DNA of 64,000 nt from Acidimicrobiaceae bacterium. Its GTDB lineage: Bacteria > Actinomycetota > Acidimicrobiia > Acidimicrobiales > Aldehydirespiratoraceae. The notes beneath the pieces were generated by a model, which did not search any database, was not told where the DNA came from, and saw only the letters and a list, made by a program, of their open reading frames with translations. Of the stretch, positions 1 through 8,112 are shown one piece after another. How positions within the stretch are numbered: position 1 is the first letter of the stretch; every line of letters starts with the position of its first letter. The translations under genes and the position numbers were made by a program. Location of the stretch: NCBI GenBank assembly GCA_028819005.1, contig JAPPMP010000009.1:7347-71346 (forward strand). The letters run 5' to 3'.

Positions 1-239
1 CTGGGCACCTCCGACAGGTCACCGGCCGCTCGGACGCAAGCGGGCCACCCGATCCGGGTGCAGGACGGCGACTCGCTGCCGTCACCGGCCGCTCGGGCGC
101 ATGCGGGCCGCTCGGGCCACGGCCCCGCAAATCAAGCCGTTCGCACGCAGAAATCCTCTGCCTGTTCGCGGGGCCCCTAAGGTTTGGGGTCGATTGCTGC
201 CAACATGGGCGACTCAGTCGATGAGCGAGGAGCGGAGCA
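1..239. repeat. Intergenic region with a 29-bp imperfect direct repeat
   Basis: No gene is supported here. A 29-bp sequence starting GTCACCGGCCGCTCGG occurs at about 19 and again at about 81, with two mismatches and about 33 unrelated bases between the copies. A partial third copy (CGGGCCGCTCGG) follows. The ribosome-binding site of the next gene (GAGGAG at 227-232) is at the right edge. The repeat could trail a gene lying left of the window. Confidence 0.6.
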
Positions 240-1448
240 TTGCCAGGACCACTTGAGGGTGTGCGAATCGTCGAGCTTGGAGTGTGGGTCGCGGGCCCCG
301 CCGCGGGGGGAATCCTGGCGGACTGGGGCGCGGATGTGATCAAGATCGAGCCTCTCAGCGGCGACCCGGCCCGCACCTTCCAAACCATGCTCGGCGGTGA
401 CATGCCGACCAATCCGGTGTTCGAACTAGACAACCGTTCCAAGCGGAGCATCGCTTTGGACATATCAGACGACGAAGGCCTGGCGATCGCCAAGGAACTC
501 ATCGCGCAAGCCGATGTATTCGTCACGAACGTGCGCCTCGCCGGACTCGAACGTCTCGGCTTGGACCATGAGACTCTGCTCGCCGAACATCGGAGGCTGG
601 TGTACGCAGCGATCACCGGGTTCGGGCTCGAGGGGCCTGACAAGGACCGCGCGGCATACGACATCGCCGCTTTCTGGGCACGGTCCGGGATTGCCCACAT
701 GCTCACCCCGCCGGGAAGCGACCCGCCCTTTCAACGCGGCGGCATGGGCGATCACAACGCCGGTATGGCAGCCGCTGCTGCTGTTTGCGCCGCGCTGTAC
801 AGCCGCGAACGCACGGGCCGGGGCCAACTGTGCTCAACCTCATTGTTCCGCACCGGCATCTATACGATCAGCTTCGACCTGTCGGTGACGGTGGGTTGGG
901 GACTCACGCTGGGAGTGGGCAGCCGGGAGACCATGCACAACCCGACCACCAACAACTACGTGACCAGCGACAACAAACGCTTCTGGGTGGTCGGTCTCGA
1001 AGCAAACCGGCACTGGCCGCCACTGGCGCGAGCCGTGGGACGCCCAGAATGGATCACCGACGAACGATTCGCCACAGCTGCTGACAGGGCGAGGAACGGG
1101 CCTGAGTTGATCGGAGAGCTCGACAAAATCTTTGTGACAAGGACGCTGGCCGAGTGGGCGGAGATATTCGCCTCAGAGCCGGACTTCTTCTGGGCGCCGG
1201 TGCAATCGCCCGACGACCTCCTCGCCGATCCCCAGTTCCATGCCGCGGGGGCGCTCGTGGAGGTTCCCGACGAGTCCGCGACCACCTCGATGATCGCCAC
1301 GCCGGTCGATTTCGACGGCACTCCCTGGGCGCCCCGCTGCCTGGCGCCCAAACTCGGAGAGCACACCGTGGAGATACTCGACAGCTTGGGGCGTCTTGAC
1401 GATGTGGAATCTCTGGCTGCTCGTGGCGTGGTAGGCGTCCTCGCATGA
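240..1448 (+). CDS. CaiB/BaiF family (family III) CoA transferase
   Basis: A 402-residue protein that moves CoA between organic acids, as family III CoA transferases do (formyl-CoA, carnitine and methylacyl racemase relatives). The N-terminus PLEGVRIVELGVWVAGPAAG is the typical opening of the fold. ADVIKIEPLSGDPAR and LDISDDEG follow, and the family's long C-terminal part is complete. The start is TTG at 240, chosen because GAGGAG lies 7 bases upstream and no in-frame ATG precedes it. The next gene overlaps by 4 bp, so the two are probably co-transcribed. The substrate cannot be told from sequence. With the nearby thiolase and acyl-CoA dehydrogenase, acyl-CoA catabolism is the likely setting (inference). 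Confidence 0.88.
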   Translation: MPGPLEGVRIVELGVWVAGPAAGGILADWGADVIKIEPLSGDPARTFQTMLGGDMPTNPVFELDNRSKRSIALDISDDEGLAIAKELIAQADVFVTNVRLAGLERLGLDHETLLAEHRRLVYAAITGFGLEGPDKDRAAYDIAAFWARSGIAHMLTPPGSDPPFQRGGMGDHNAGMAAAAAVCAALYSRERTGRGQLCSTSLFRTGIYTISFDLSVTVGWGLTLGVGSRETMHNPTTNNYVTSDNKRFWVVGLEANRHWPPLARAVGRPEWITDERFATAADRARNGPELIGELDKIFVTRTLAEWAEIFASEPDFFWAPVQSPDDLLADPQFHAAGALVEVPDESATTSMIATPVDFDGTPWAPRCLAPKLGEHTVEILDSLGRLDDVESLAARGVVGVLA

Positions 1449-2620
1449 CCTGTGGGCGGGCAATGGGCCCATTTCTTGCGGTTCTGTGCCTCTGTTGTCT
1501 GACAGCTTCGGCCTGTAGCAGCCCCGCGGACGATCTCCGGATCGACGCGGCGGCCACGACGACAACGAACACAGCGCACACGCCCACAAGCGCTGCGGAC
1601 TCCGAGGTCGAGACAACGCTCGGCGCGATCGCCGACCACGCCGAAACGGCCGAGAACACCGGTCTGGATACCAGCCCCGGCAGCAGTACCAGCACGACCC
1701 TGGTGAGCACCGGCGACAACACCAGCACAACCCTGGTGAGCCCCGGCGACAACACCAGTACCACGACCGCCGGTGGCGACGCCAACACCACGACCGCCAG
1801 CCCGAGCACCACGACCGCCGGTGGCGACGCCAACACCACGACCACATCTGCATCTACAACCACTGCCGCGCCTGTTGAGGCAGTTGTCTCACCCTGGCCA
1901 CAGGACCCGCGAGCAACTGACGATCGCGAATGGACGGTGAGGATCGAAACCTCTTGGAGCCACGACACCGACGCCTTCACACAAGGGCTTGAGACCCGCG
2001 ACGGGATCACCTACGAGAGCACGGGGCTCTACGGCGAGTCGCGGCTGCGCGCACTCGACGGCGCCGAGGAATTGCGCTCGGTTGCGATCGACTCCAACCT
2101 GTTCGGCGAAGGTCTGACTCTGGTCGGCGAGGAGATCATCCAGCTCAGCTGGCGCGAGGGGCGGGCATTGCGCTGGGACCGTGGGACCTTCGAGCCGCTC
2201 GGCGAGTTCCGCTACGAGGGCGAGGGTTGGGGTATCTGCTGGGACCAGGTTGGTTCACGCCTGCTTATGAGTGACGGCACGGCCACGCTGACACACCGGA
2301 ACCATGACGACTTCAGAGTTGTGGCCACGACGACGGTCGTCCGCGACGGCGAACCGGTCCGCCGAATCAACGAACTCGAGTGCGTAGAGGGGCTGGTGGT
2401 CGCCAACATCTGGATGACCGACGAGATCATCGTCTTCGATCCCGATTCAGGCGACGTGCTCGTGTCGATCGACGCTGCGCCGCTCGCTGCCGAAGCCGGC
2501 ATTTCAGCCGATGAGACCCATGCGGTGCTCAACGGAGTGGCATACCGGGGGGACGGCAAGTGGATTCTCGGCGGCAAGAACTGGCCCTTGCAGTTCCTGG
2601 TCACGCTCACCGTCGACTGA
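1445..2620 (+). CDS. Lipoprotein with plant-type glutaminyl-peptide cyclotransferase domain
   Basis: A 391-residue predicted lipoprotein. The hydrophobic signal MGPFLAVLCLCCLTASAC ends in a lipobox-like Cys. Residues about 35-140 are a low-complexity Thr/Ser/Gly linker built from short in-frame DNA repeats (DNTSTT, AGGDANTTT). From about residue 165 a glutamine cyclotransferase domain follows: HDTDAFTQGLE, YESTGLYGESRLR and the closing LNGVAYRGDGKWILGGKNWP are hallmarks of the beta-propeller QC family, which cyclises N-terminal Gln to pyroglutamate. It is expected outside the membrane, anchored by lipid with the linker as a stalk. It overlaps the CoA transferase by 4 bp (ATGA). The biological substrate is unknown. 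Confidence 0.85.
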   Translation: MTCGRAMGPFLAVLCLCCLTASACSSPADDLRIDAAATTTTNTAHTPTSAADSEVETTLGAIADHAETAENTGLDTSPGSSTSTTLVSTGDNTSTTLVSPGDNTSTTTAGGDANTTTASPSTTTAGGDANTTTTSASTTTAAPVEAVVSPWPQDPRATDDREWTVRIETSWSHDTDAFTQGLETRDGITYESTGLYGESRLRALDGAEELRSVAIDSNLFGEGLTLVGEEIIQLSWREGRALRWDRGTFEPLGEFRYEGEGWGICWDQVGSRLLMSDGTATLTHRNHDDFRVVATTTVVRDGEPVRRINELECVEGLVVANIWMTDEIIVFDPDSGDVLVSIDAAPLAAEAGISADETHAVLNGVAYRGDGKWILGGKNWPLQFLVTLTVD

Positions 2621-3074
2621 AGTCGTCGCTTCAATGGGGCTATCAGTCGTCGCTGTCGATCGGCTCGTAACCAGCCACGTCGTGGTGGGGAGTGTCCCAG
2701 TCATAGCGCAGTGTCGGGGCAGTCGGGGCAGTCGGAGGCAACGGCCCGCCATAGCCGAGCGCAGCGCAGCTCTGCTGTCCGTACAACCGAAAAGGCCCAG
2801 TCCGGTGACTATCTCGGAGATCTCGATGCGGACAGCAGCCATTGCAGGCGCCTCTGAACCTCAACGGGTTTGCCGTCAAGGTTCTGGTGTGCGCCCGCGC
2901 TGAGGGACGTGGAAGCGCTGTGTTTGCAGCTATCGGACAACTGAACTCCCGTGCCAGGCGAATCTTAGGCGCCGGTGCTGCGACTTCAGCAGTGTCACAC
3001 ACCCTGATCATGATTGGGTTCCCTCGCGATCCGGGTTGGGCCGCCATCACCACCGACATCAATCGGAGACCAAG
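2621..3074. other. Intergenic region, possible decayed small minus-strand gene
   Basis: About 450 bp without a convincing gene. A 10-bp unit (GGGGCAGTCG) is tandemly repeated near 2712-2735. On the minus strand a possible start at 2842 has AGAGG 8 bases upstream and opens MAAVRIEISEIV. The coding-like C-terminus (LRYDWDTPHHDVAGYEP, ending at 2643) lies in a different frame. This could be one small gene broken by a frameshift near 2760, or chance. Confidence 0.35.
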
Positions 3075-3845
3075 ATGGCTCAATCCGTATCCACCTCATC
3101 TCTCGGCCGTCGAGCGCTCTCGCTCAACTGCGGCGTTGCCGCCTTGGCCGATGAGATTGTCGCCATTCCCCCGCCGCCTGGCATCAACCCGAACCCCTAC
3201 GGGCCTCTGGTGGGCGTGCGCTGCGGTCCTGCAGTGCAAGCTGTCGCTTACCCCCTCGCAGCGCGATTGGTCGACTGCGACCCCGGCGACACTCGGATAG
3301 CCATCGTCGTCAGCCGAACTGAGGCGCCACAGATCGTTGATCCCCTCAGAGGCCGACCGATGACCATCGAGGTGGAACTCGGCCCCGCAGTCGACGTCGG
3401 GCGACGAGTGCTGGGAATGGAGACGCCGAACGAGCCGACCTCCCCGACCGACGTGCTCGACGTGTACTGGCTTGACGGGATTATCAGTTCGGCGCTGCGA
3501 TCAGGGCCGGAGAAACCGCACAGCTGGGCGTCGGTCTCGGTGCTTCACCCTCTGACGGACCAGATGATTGAACCCTGGCGACTCCGCAATCGACGATTGA
3601 GGCTTCCCCTGGGTTGGGACGCCTTTCGCCATCGTGCCTCCAACACCAGCTCACCGTGGCCTGGAATGGACCCGTCGATCGCGGGATGGCTCGACGATGG
3701 ATCGTTCGCCCGATGGTGTCTCGCCGACCTGCCCGACAAGGACGCCATTCTCGACGATCTTCGCGACCTCTTGGAGCCTTCGGTGATGGCTTGCATCGAT
3801 GAAGCTCTGGCTCCTCCCGGCGAGTGGATCAGGCGATGGCTCTGA
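3075..3845 (+). CDS. Hypothetical protein, 256 aa
   Basis: I do not recognise this family. The ORF opens at 3036, but ATG 3075 has GGAG 7 bases upstream and gives a more coding-like N-terminus (MAQSVSTSSLGRRAL). There are no signal peptide, membrane segments or cysteine motifs. The protein has Pro-rich stretches (IPPPPGINPNPYGP), a central YWLDGIISSALRSG region and a Trp-rich C-terminus ending GEWIRRWL. It stands alone between the QC lipoprotein and carD, on the same strand as both. Codon use resembles the surrounding genes, which is the main reason to think it real. Confidence 0.6.
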   Translation: MAQSVSTSSLGRRALSLNCGVAALADEIVAIPPPPGINPNPYGPLVGVRCGPAVQAVAYPLAARLVDCDPGDTRIAIVVSRTEAPQIVDPLRGRPMTIEVELGPAVDVGRRVLGMETPNEPTSPTDVLDVYWLDGIISSALRSGPEKPHSWASVSVLHPLTDQMIEPWRLRNRRLRLPLGWDAFRHRASNTSSPWPGMDPSIAGWLDDGSFARWCLADLPDKDAILDDLRDLLEPSVMACIDEALAPPGEWIRRWL

Positions 3846-3936
3846 GCGGCGTTGGACAAACCGAGCGTGAAGCGTTGCGAACAGCGGTTGTTCTGGCATC
3901 CTTGAGCACGGTGTTTCGCTACCTTCGAGGACTTCT

Positions 3937-4416
3937 GTGAGCTACAAGCCCGGCGACCGCGTCGTCTACCCGCACCATGGCGCAGCCGTTATCGAGAAGA
4001 AGGAGAAGCGCACCGCTTTCGGCGAGGAGCGGGACTATCTGGTACTCCGTATGGCGCACGGCGATCTCGTCCTGTCGGTACCTGTCGACAAGGTCGAACA
4101 GGTCGGAATGCGTTGGCCCATTTCGACCGAGGACGTCGAAGATCTATTCGAGGTGCTGGCCAAGCGCGACGTAAGAGAACCGGCCAACTGGTCACGGCGC
4201 TTCAAGAATCACCAAGAGAAGCTGAAGTCCGGCGACGTTTACCAGGTCGCCGAGGTGGTTCGCAACCTTGCGCTGCGCGATCACGCGAAGGGGCTGTCGG
4301 CGGGCGAGAAGTCGCTCTACACGAAGGCCCGCACAGTGCTCATTTCGGAATTGGCCTTCGCCCTTGACGTTGACGAGGAAGTCGCCACGACCCGCGTCGA
4401 CAACGCCCTCGTCTGA
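3937..4416 (+). CDS. carD: CarD-family RNA polymerase-binding transcription regulator
   Basis: A 159-residue protein matching CarD along its whole length. The N-terminal Tudor-like RNA polymerase beta-binding domain shows KPGDRVVYPHHGAAVIE and the strand DYLVLRMAHGDLVLSVPVDKV. The helical DNA-binding C-terminal domain contains NWSRRFKNHQEKLKSGD, LALRDHAKGLSAGEKSLYTKAR and the conserved acidic-hydrophobic end. In actinobacteria CarD stabilises the open promoter complex, notably at rRNA promoters. The start is GTG at 3937 with CGAGG 6 bases upstream. A 16-bp tandem repeat tract starts right after the stop codon. Confidence 0.95.
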   Translation: MSYKPGDRVVYPHHGAAVIEKKEKRTAFGEERDYLVLRMAHGDLVLSVPVDKVEQVGMRWPISTEDVEDLFEVLAKRDVREPANWSRRFKNHQEKLKSGDVYQVAEVVRNLALRDHAKGLSAGEKSLYTKARTVLISELAFALDVDEEVATTRVDNALV

Positions 4417-4419
4417 TCA

Positions 4420-4550
4420 CGACCGCAGCCGCGATCTGCCGCAACCGCGATCAACCGCAGCCGCGATCTGCCGCAGCCGCGATCTGCCGCAGCCGCGATC
4501 AACCGCAGCCGCGATCTGCCGCGACCGGGGCCTCGATCAACCGCGGCGGC
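4420..4550. repeat. 16-bp tandem repeat tract after carD
   Basis: About seven units of CGCAGCCGCGATCTGC, alternating with the variant ending CAAC, run from just after the carD stop to about 4545. The tract lies between the convergent carD and LLM genes. It contains no coding signal. The last units are degenerate (CGCGACCGGGGCCTCG). Confidence 0.85.
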
Positions 4551-4573
4551 GCTTTCCCTTTCAGCGCGAGCGG

Positions 4574-5536
4574 CTAGGCGCTGCTGTGCAGCGTCGCCAT
4601 TCTATGACCGAGCCTCGGCAAGAACTCTTCAGTGTGGCACCGCAGCTGCTGGTCTACCATCGCCGGTTCGAGCCCACTCACGTGGATTCGCACGTTGACG
4701 GTGTCGCAATCGGCTGCGGTCAAGAAATCGGCGAGCATGTCAGCGGCTTCTTCGCCGTTGGAGGCGGCGATCAATTGATCGCCGTCCCAGTTCTTCATTG
4801 CACGATCGGGCGCATAGCTGCGGTAATGCGCCATCTGTTCGGCCATCTGTTCAGTGGGAGGATCGCCGATCCAGACCCGTCGAATGGCGATCCGCGGGCC
4901 TGAACCTCCGGCTTCGCGGTAGATGTCGCCAAGCCGGGCCGTGACCTCGGCGGTCTGCAGGCTGTCGTAGAGAACACCGAGGTTGAGCGCTGCGGCCCGA
5001 CGCACCGCGGCCGGGCTCTGGGCGGCGACAACCATGGGCAGCGGATTGTCGGCCGTGCGAGCGACGGCCCGGTCCGCTCCCAAGGGCGAAGCGTCCTGAC
5101 CGCGAAGGGCATTCACGACCCTCGGCAGAGCTTGTTTGAACCGTTCGACGATTTCGTCGAACGGCACCTCGGCAAGTTCAAAGTCGACCCGGAGCGCACC
5201 CGCCGCGAACCCGGCGCCGACTCGACCCGGATACGCGGCGTCGAGCCATGCCAACTCCTCGGCAATGAGCGCATAGGGCCGCATCGGCAACAGCAACGGA
5301 CAGGGTGCCGCCCAGCCGCTCGGCATCGACCCGAGCAGCAACCCCGCAAGCTGAATCGGGTTGGGCAGATAGCCAGGGAAGTTGGCGTGGTGCTCGCTCA
5401 CCATCACCCCGTCGTAGCCGGCCGAGACAGCCGCCTCCGCCTGACTGCGAATCAACTCGACCTGCTCGCAAGGCGCGACGTCGTGCGGGTACAGCCGCAG
5501 CGACACCGACCCCGAGGCAAGTGGCTCAGAGAGCAT
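4574..5536 (-). CDS. LLM-class flavin-dependent oxidoreductase
   Basis: A 320-residue member of the bacterial luciferase-like (F420 or FMN) TIM-barrel family. VSAGYDGVMVSEHHANFPGY carries the conserved EHH near the N-terminus, WLDAAYPGRVGAGFAAG is the glycine-rich strand, and GDIYREAGG and the C-terminal helix region are complete. The ORF could start at 5656, but that would run 49 bp into the thiolase gene. ATG 5536 has GGGTGG 6 bases upstream and begins near the first conserved strand, so I use it. Downstream of and co-directional with the thiolase. The cofactor (F420 or FMN) and substrate cannot be assigned. Short 17-bp repeats (GGCCACCCGTA) lie just upstream. Confidence 0.85.
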   Translation of the reverse strand: MLSEPLASGSVSLRLYPHDVAPCEQVELIRSQAEAAVSAGYDGVMVSEHHANFPGYLPNPIQLAGLLLGSMPSGWAAPCPLLLPMRPYALIAEELAWLDAAYPGRVGAGFAAGALRVDFELAEVPFDEIVERFKQALPRVVNALRGQDASPLGADRAVARTADNPLPMVVAAQSPAAVRRAAALNLGVLYDSLQTAEVTARLGDIYREAGGSGPRIAIRRVWIGDPPTEQMAEQMAHYRSYAPDRAMKNWDGDQLIAASNGEEAADMLADFLTAADCDTVNVRIHVSGLEPAMVDQQLRCHTEEFLPRLGHRMATLHSSA

Positions 5537-5607
5537 TTCTGCCACCCGTAACTTGGCCACCCGTATATTGATCACCCATTTTTGCCATTGTCCGGTTTGT
5601 CGGACCT

Positions 5608-6759
5608 TCAGAGCCGTTCGATGATCGTTACGTTGGCTTGCCCCCCGCCTTCGCACATCGTCTGGAGTCCATAGCGGCCACCGGTGCGTTCGAGTTCGTG
5701 CAGCAAGGTGGTCATGAGCTTTGCTCCGGTGGCGCCGAGCGGATGGCCCAGCGCAATCGCCCCACCATTGACATTGACCCGTTCATGGGGGATGTCGTGC
5801 TCGACCATCCAAGCCATCGGCACACACGCGAAAGCCTCATTGCATTCGAACAGGTCAATGTCCGACACCAACATCTGAGTCTTCTCCAGGGCGTGGGCGG
5901 TCGCCGGGATGGGTCCGGTGAGCATGAGGACGGGGTCGTCGCCGCGCACGCTCATGTGGTGAATTCGGGCCCGGGGAGTGAGATTGTGGTCGTCAACGGC
6001 CCGTTGCGAGGCGATCAAAAGCGAGGCGGACGCGTCGCTGATCTGGCTGGAGACCGCGGCAGTCAAGCGTCCGCCCCCCACAAGCGGCTGAAGTTGAGCC
6101 ATCTTCTCGATACTGCCGCCACGACGAGGACCCTCATCGGTGACGCAGTCCCCAAGCGGCACAATCTCGGCGTCGAAGCGCCCCTCGTCAATGGCCCGAA
6201 TCGCACGCTCGTGGCTCTCAAGGGAGAACTCTTCCATTTCCGCGCGGGATATGTCCCATTTCTCGGCGATCAGCTCGGCCCCGCGGAACTGCGAGATTTT
6301 CTGGGTGCCGTACCGTTGGACCCAGCCGGTGGATCCGCTGAAGGGATCGTCGAAACCGAGCTCGGCGGCCAGTGTCATCGCCGACCCGATCGGGATCTGC
6401 GACATTTGCTGGACGCCGCCGGCGACAACAAGATCGGCGACGCCGGCCATCACCATCGTCGCCGCAAACGCCACCGCCTGTTGCCCCGAGCCGCACTGGC
6501 GGTCGACGGTGGTCCCCGGCACGTGGGTGGGAAGTCCCGCAGCGAGCCACGAGGTCCGGGCGATGTCACCGGCTTGCCCTCCAACCGAATCAACGTTGCC
6601 GAAGATGACATCCTCGACTGCCTCGGGATCGATCCCGGTCCGCTCGATCAGGGCGCTGATCGACGCCGCCCCCAGATCGGCCGGGTGGATGTGGGACAGT
6701 CCGCCGCCTCTTTTGCCGGTGGGCGTTCGAACAGCATCAACTATGTAGGCCTCTGACAT
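5608..6759 (-). CDS. Thiolase (acetyl-CoA C-acyltransferase)
   Basis: A 383-residue thiolase. [11 protein letters not shown] holds the nucleophilic Cys, CNEAFA the NEAFA motif, [15 protein letters not shown] the catalytic His, and [15 protein letters not shown] the second catalytic Cys near the C-terminus. It cleaves or forms beta-ketoacyl-CoA, so beta-oxidation with the nearby acyl-CoA dehydrogenase is likely. ATG 6759 is chosen because AGGA lies 7 bases upstream and the length is then normal. The upstream in-frame extension would read through a repeat tract. The LLM gene lies 71 bp downstream on the same strand. Confidence 0.93.
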   Translation of the reverse strand: MSEAYIVDAVRTPTGKRGGGLSHIHPADLGAASISALIERTGIDPEAVEDVIFGNVDSVGGQAGDIARTSWLAAGLPTHVPGTTVDRQCGSGQQAVAFAATMVMAGVADLVVAGGVQQMSQIPIGSAMTLAAELGFDDPFSGSTGWVQRYGTQKISQFRGAELIAEKWDISRAEMEEFSLESHERAIRAIDEGRFDAEIVPLGDCVTDEGPRRGGSIEKMAQLQPLVGGGRLTAAVSSQISDASASLLIASQRAVDDHNLTPRARIHHMSVRGDDPVLMLTGPIPATAHALEKTQMLVSDIDLFECNEAFACVPMAWMVEHDIPHERVNVNGGAIALGHPLGATGAKLMTTLLHELERTGGRYGLQTMCEGGGQANVTIIERL

Positions 6760-6780
6760 GCCTACATCCTGCCCCATCAG

Positions 6781-6960
6781 GGTTTGATCTCCACATTCGC
6801 CCGCAAGAGTCGGCCGACAATCACGGGATCGAGCCCAGAGAGGTTTGATCCCCACATTCGCCGCAAGAGACCCCAGAAGAGGGACAACACCTCGCGCTCG
6901 GCCAGCGGGATCCGTCTCATCTCCACATTCGCCCGCAAGAGACGCCCAGAAGAGGAACTC
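6781..6960. repeat. Three interspersed copies of a 28-37 bp repeat
   Basis: A sequence reading TTTGATCTCCACATTCGCCC then GCAAGAG occurs at 6783, with variants at 6844 and 6915 (periods 61 and 71 bp). Copies 2 and 3 also share the following ACSCCCAGAAGAGG. The bases between copies are unrelated. The tract fills the gap between the thiolase start and the methyltransferase stop. The layout resembles the gene-end repeats described in the findings but is more degenerate. Confidence 0.7.
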
Positions 6961-7003
6961 GGAGCTCGACGGCGCTCACTCGGCGGCAGCCGTCCCGCAG
7001 CGG

Positions 7004-7804
7004 CTAGGTGGGCTTGCGGCCCAAGGTTGCGATCGAAGCGGGACTCATCATCACAAATCCCTCCGCACGGACCTGTTCCAGCGCCAATCGGCCGTCAGCT
7101 TCGTTTACAACTCCTGCGGTGACCATGTACGGGATCGCCCTCTCAAGTGCCAGGAACCACCACTCGCCGCTCGGCTCGTGTGGGCGCATGGCCCAGACAT
7201 CGCCCACAACGTCAAGGTCAACGAGACCGACGGCGCGCATCCGGTCAAGGGCCTGAAGCCCGAAGTTCGGATCGCGCCATTCGTCGAGGCTCCCCGCCGA
7301 CATGATCTGGTGGATCGTCTTGTACGGCTCAGGCAGTCCCTGTTCGCCGAAACCCAGAAAAGTGCCGTCCTCGATTACAAGCCAGCCGCCGGGCTTGAGC
7401 GCTTCGACGAGTTTGCCCACCACTTCGTCCCGACTCGGCACATGTTGGAGCACCGCGCGGGCATGGACGACGTCGAAATGCCCGCGAGGAAGTGAGTCGT
7501 TCTCGATGTCGTGTTCGCGGACGATCACGTTGGCGGGCATCTCCGCGTGAAACTGGAGATCGACGTCAGTCGACATCACCCGACCTGTGGAGCCCACCTT
7601 GTCTGCCATCCAAGCGCTGACGGATCCGGATCCGGCGCCGACTTCAAGGCAGTGCATGCCCTCGGCTATCCCGACCTGGTCCAGCAGCACGAAAGTCTTG
7701 GGGTCTCTGGCTTCGGCGAGCATCGACAGGCGGAGCCTTTCGATATCGACCTGGTCGTCTCTGGTTCGGTAACGCTTCTCAGGTTCGTAATCGTCTTCGG
7801 TCAT
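7004..7804 (-). CDS. Class I SAM-dependent methyltransferase
   Basis: A 266-residue methyltransferase. Motif I is CLEVGAGSGSVSAWMADKVG, the motif II acidic residue is in VMSTDVDLQF, and the post-motif region FDVVHARAVLQHVPSRDEVV and LKPGGWLVIEDG complete the Rossmann core. It resembles UbiE/Methyltransf_25 type enzymes, and the acceptor is unknown. ATG 7804 is preceded by GGAAGGAAA with good spacing. It is divergent from the acyl-CoA dehydrogenase, with an 11-bp tandem repeat tract between them. Confidence 0.88.
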   Translation of the reverse strand: MTEDDYEPEKRYRTRDDQVDIERLRLSMLAEARDPKTFVLLDQVGIAEGMHCLEVGAGSGSVSAWMADKVGSTGRVMSTDVDLQFHAEMPANVIVREHDIENDSLPRGHFDVVHARAVLQHVPSRDEVVGKLVEALKPGGWLVIEDGTFLGFGEQGLPEPYKTIHQIMSAGSLDEWRDPNFGLQALDRMRAVGLVDLDVVGDVWAMRPHEPSGEWWFLALERAIPYMVTAGVVNEADGRLALEQVRAEGFVMMSPASIATLGRKPT

Positions 7805-7849
7805 CGCGGTTTCCTTCCTTCGGCGACGGGGCGCATGGTCCCTGCCTAG

Positions 7850-8012
7850 TCCTTGCTTGCTTCACGCCTGGTCCCTGCTCGGCCCCGGCCTAGTCCCTGC
7901 CTAGTCTTTGCTCGGTCTCTGCCTGGTCCCTGCCTAGTCCCTGCCTAGTCCCTGCCTAGTCTTTGCTCGGTCTCTGCCTGGTCCCTGCCTAGTCCTTGCT
8001 TGCTTCTCGACC
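7850..8012. repeat. 11-bp tandem repeat with 55-bp higher-order unit
   Basis: Many copies of an 11-bp unit (CCTAGTCCCTG and variants CCTGGTCCCTG, CTCGGTCTCTG) fill the divergent gap between the methyltransferase and the acyl-CoA dehydrogenase. A 33-bp variant block starting CCTAGTCTTTGCTCGG recurs at about 7900 and 7955, showing a 55-bp (5 x 11) higher-order duplication. The tract must sit in or next to both promoters. The 11-bp period is close to one DNA turn. Confidence 0.85.
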
Positions 8013-8112
8013 GGCTATTTTGCTCTTGCCTGATCCTTGTCGTATCTGCTCCTTGAGGCTGCGCAGGCTGCTGGGTTGGCGTAGACCTCAAGCACAAGGA
8101 AAGCTCTTGGCC

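Noticed and set aside
1054-2010. 318-residue minus-strand ORF rich in Val and Ser
   Set aside because: It is the reverse reading of the Thr-rich linker of the lipoprotein.
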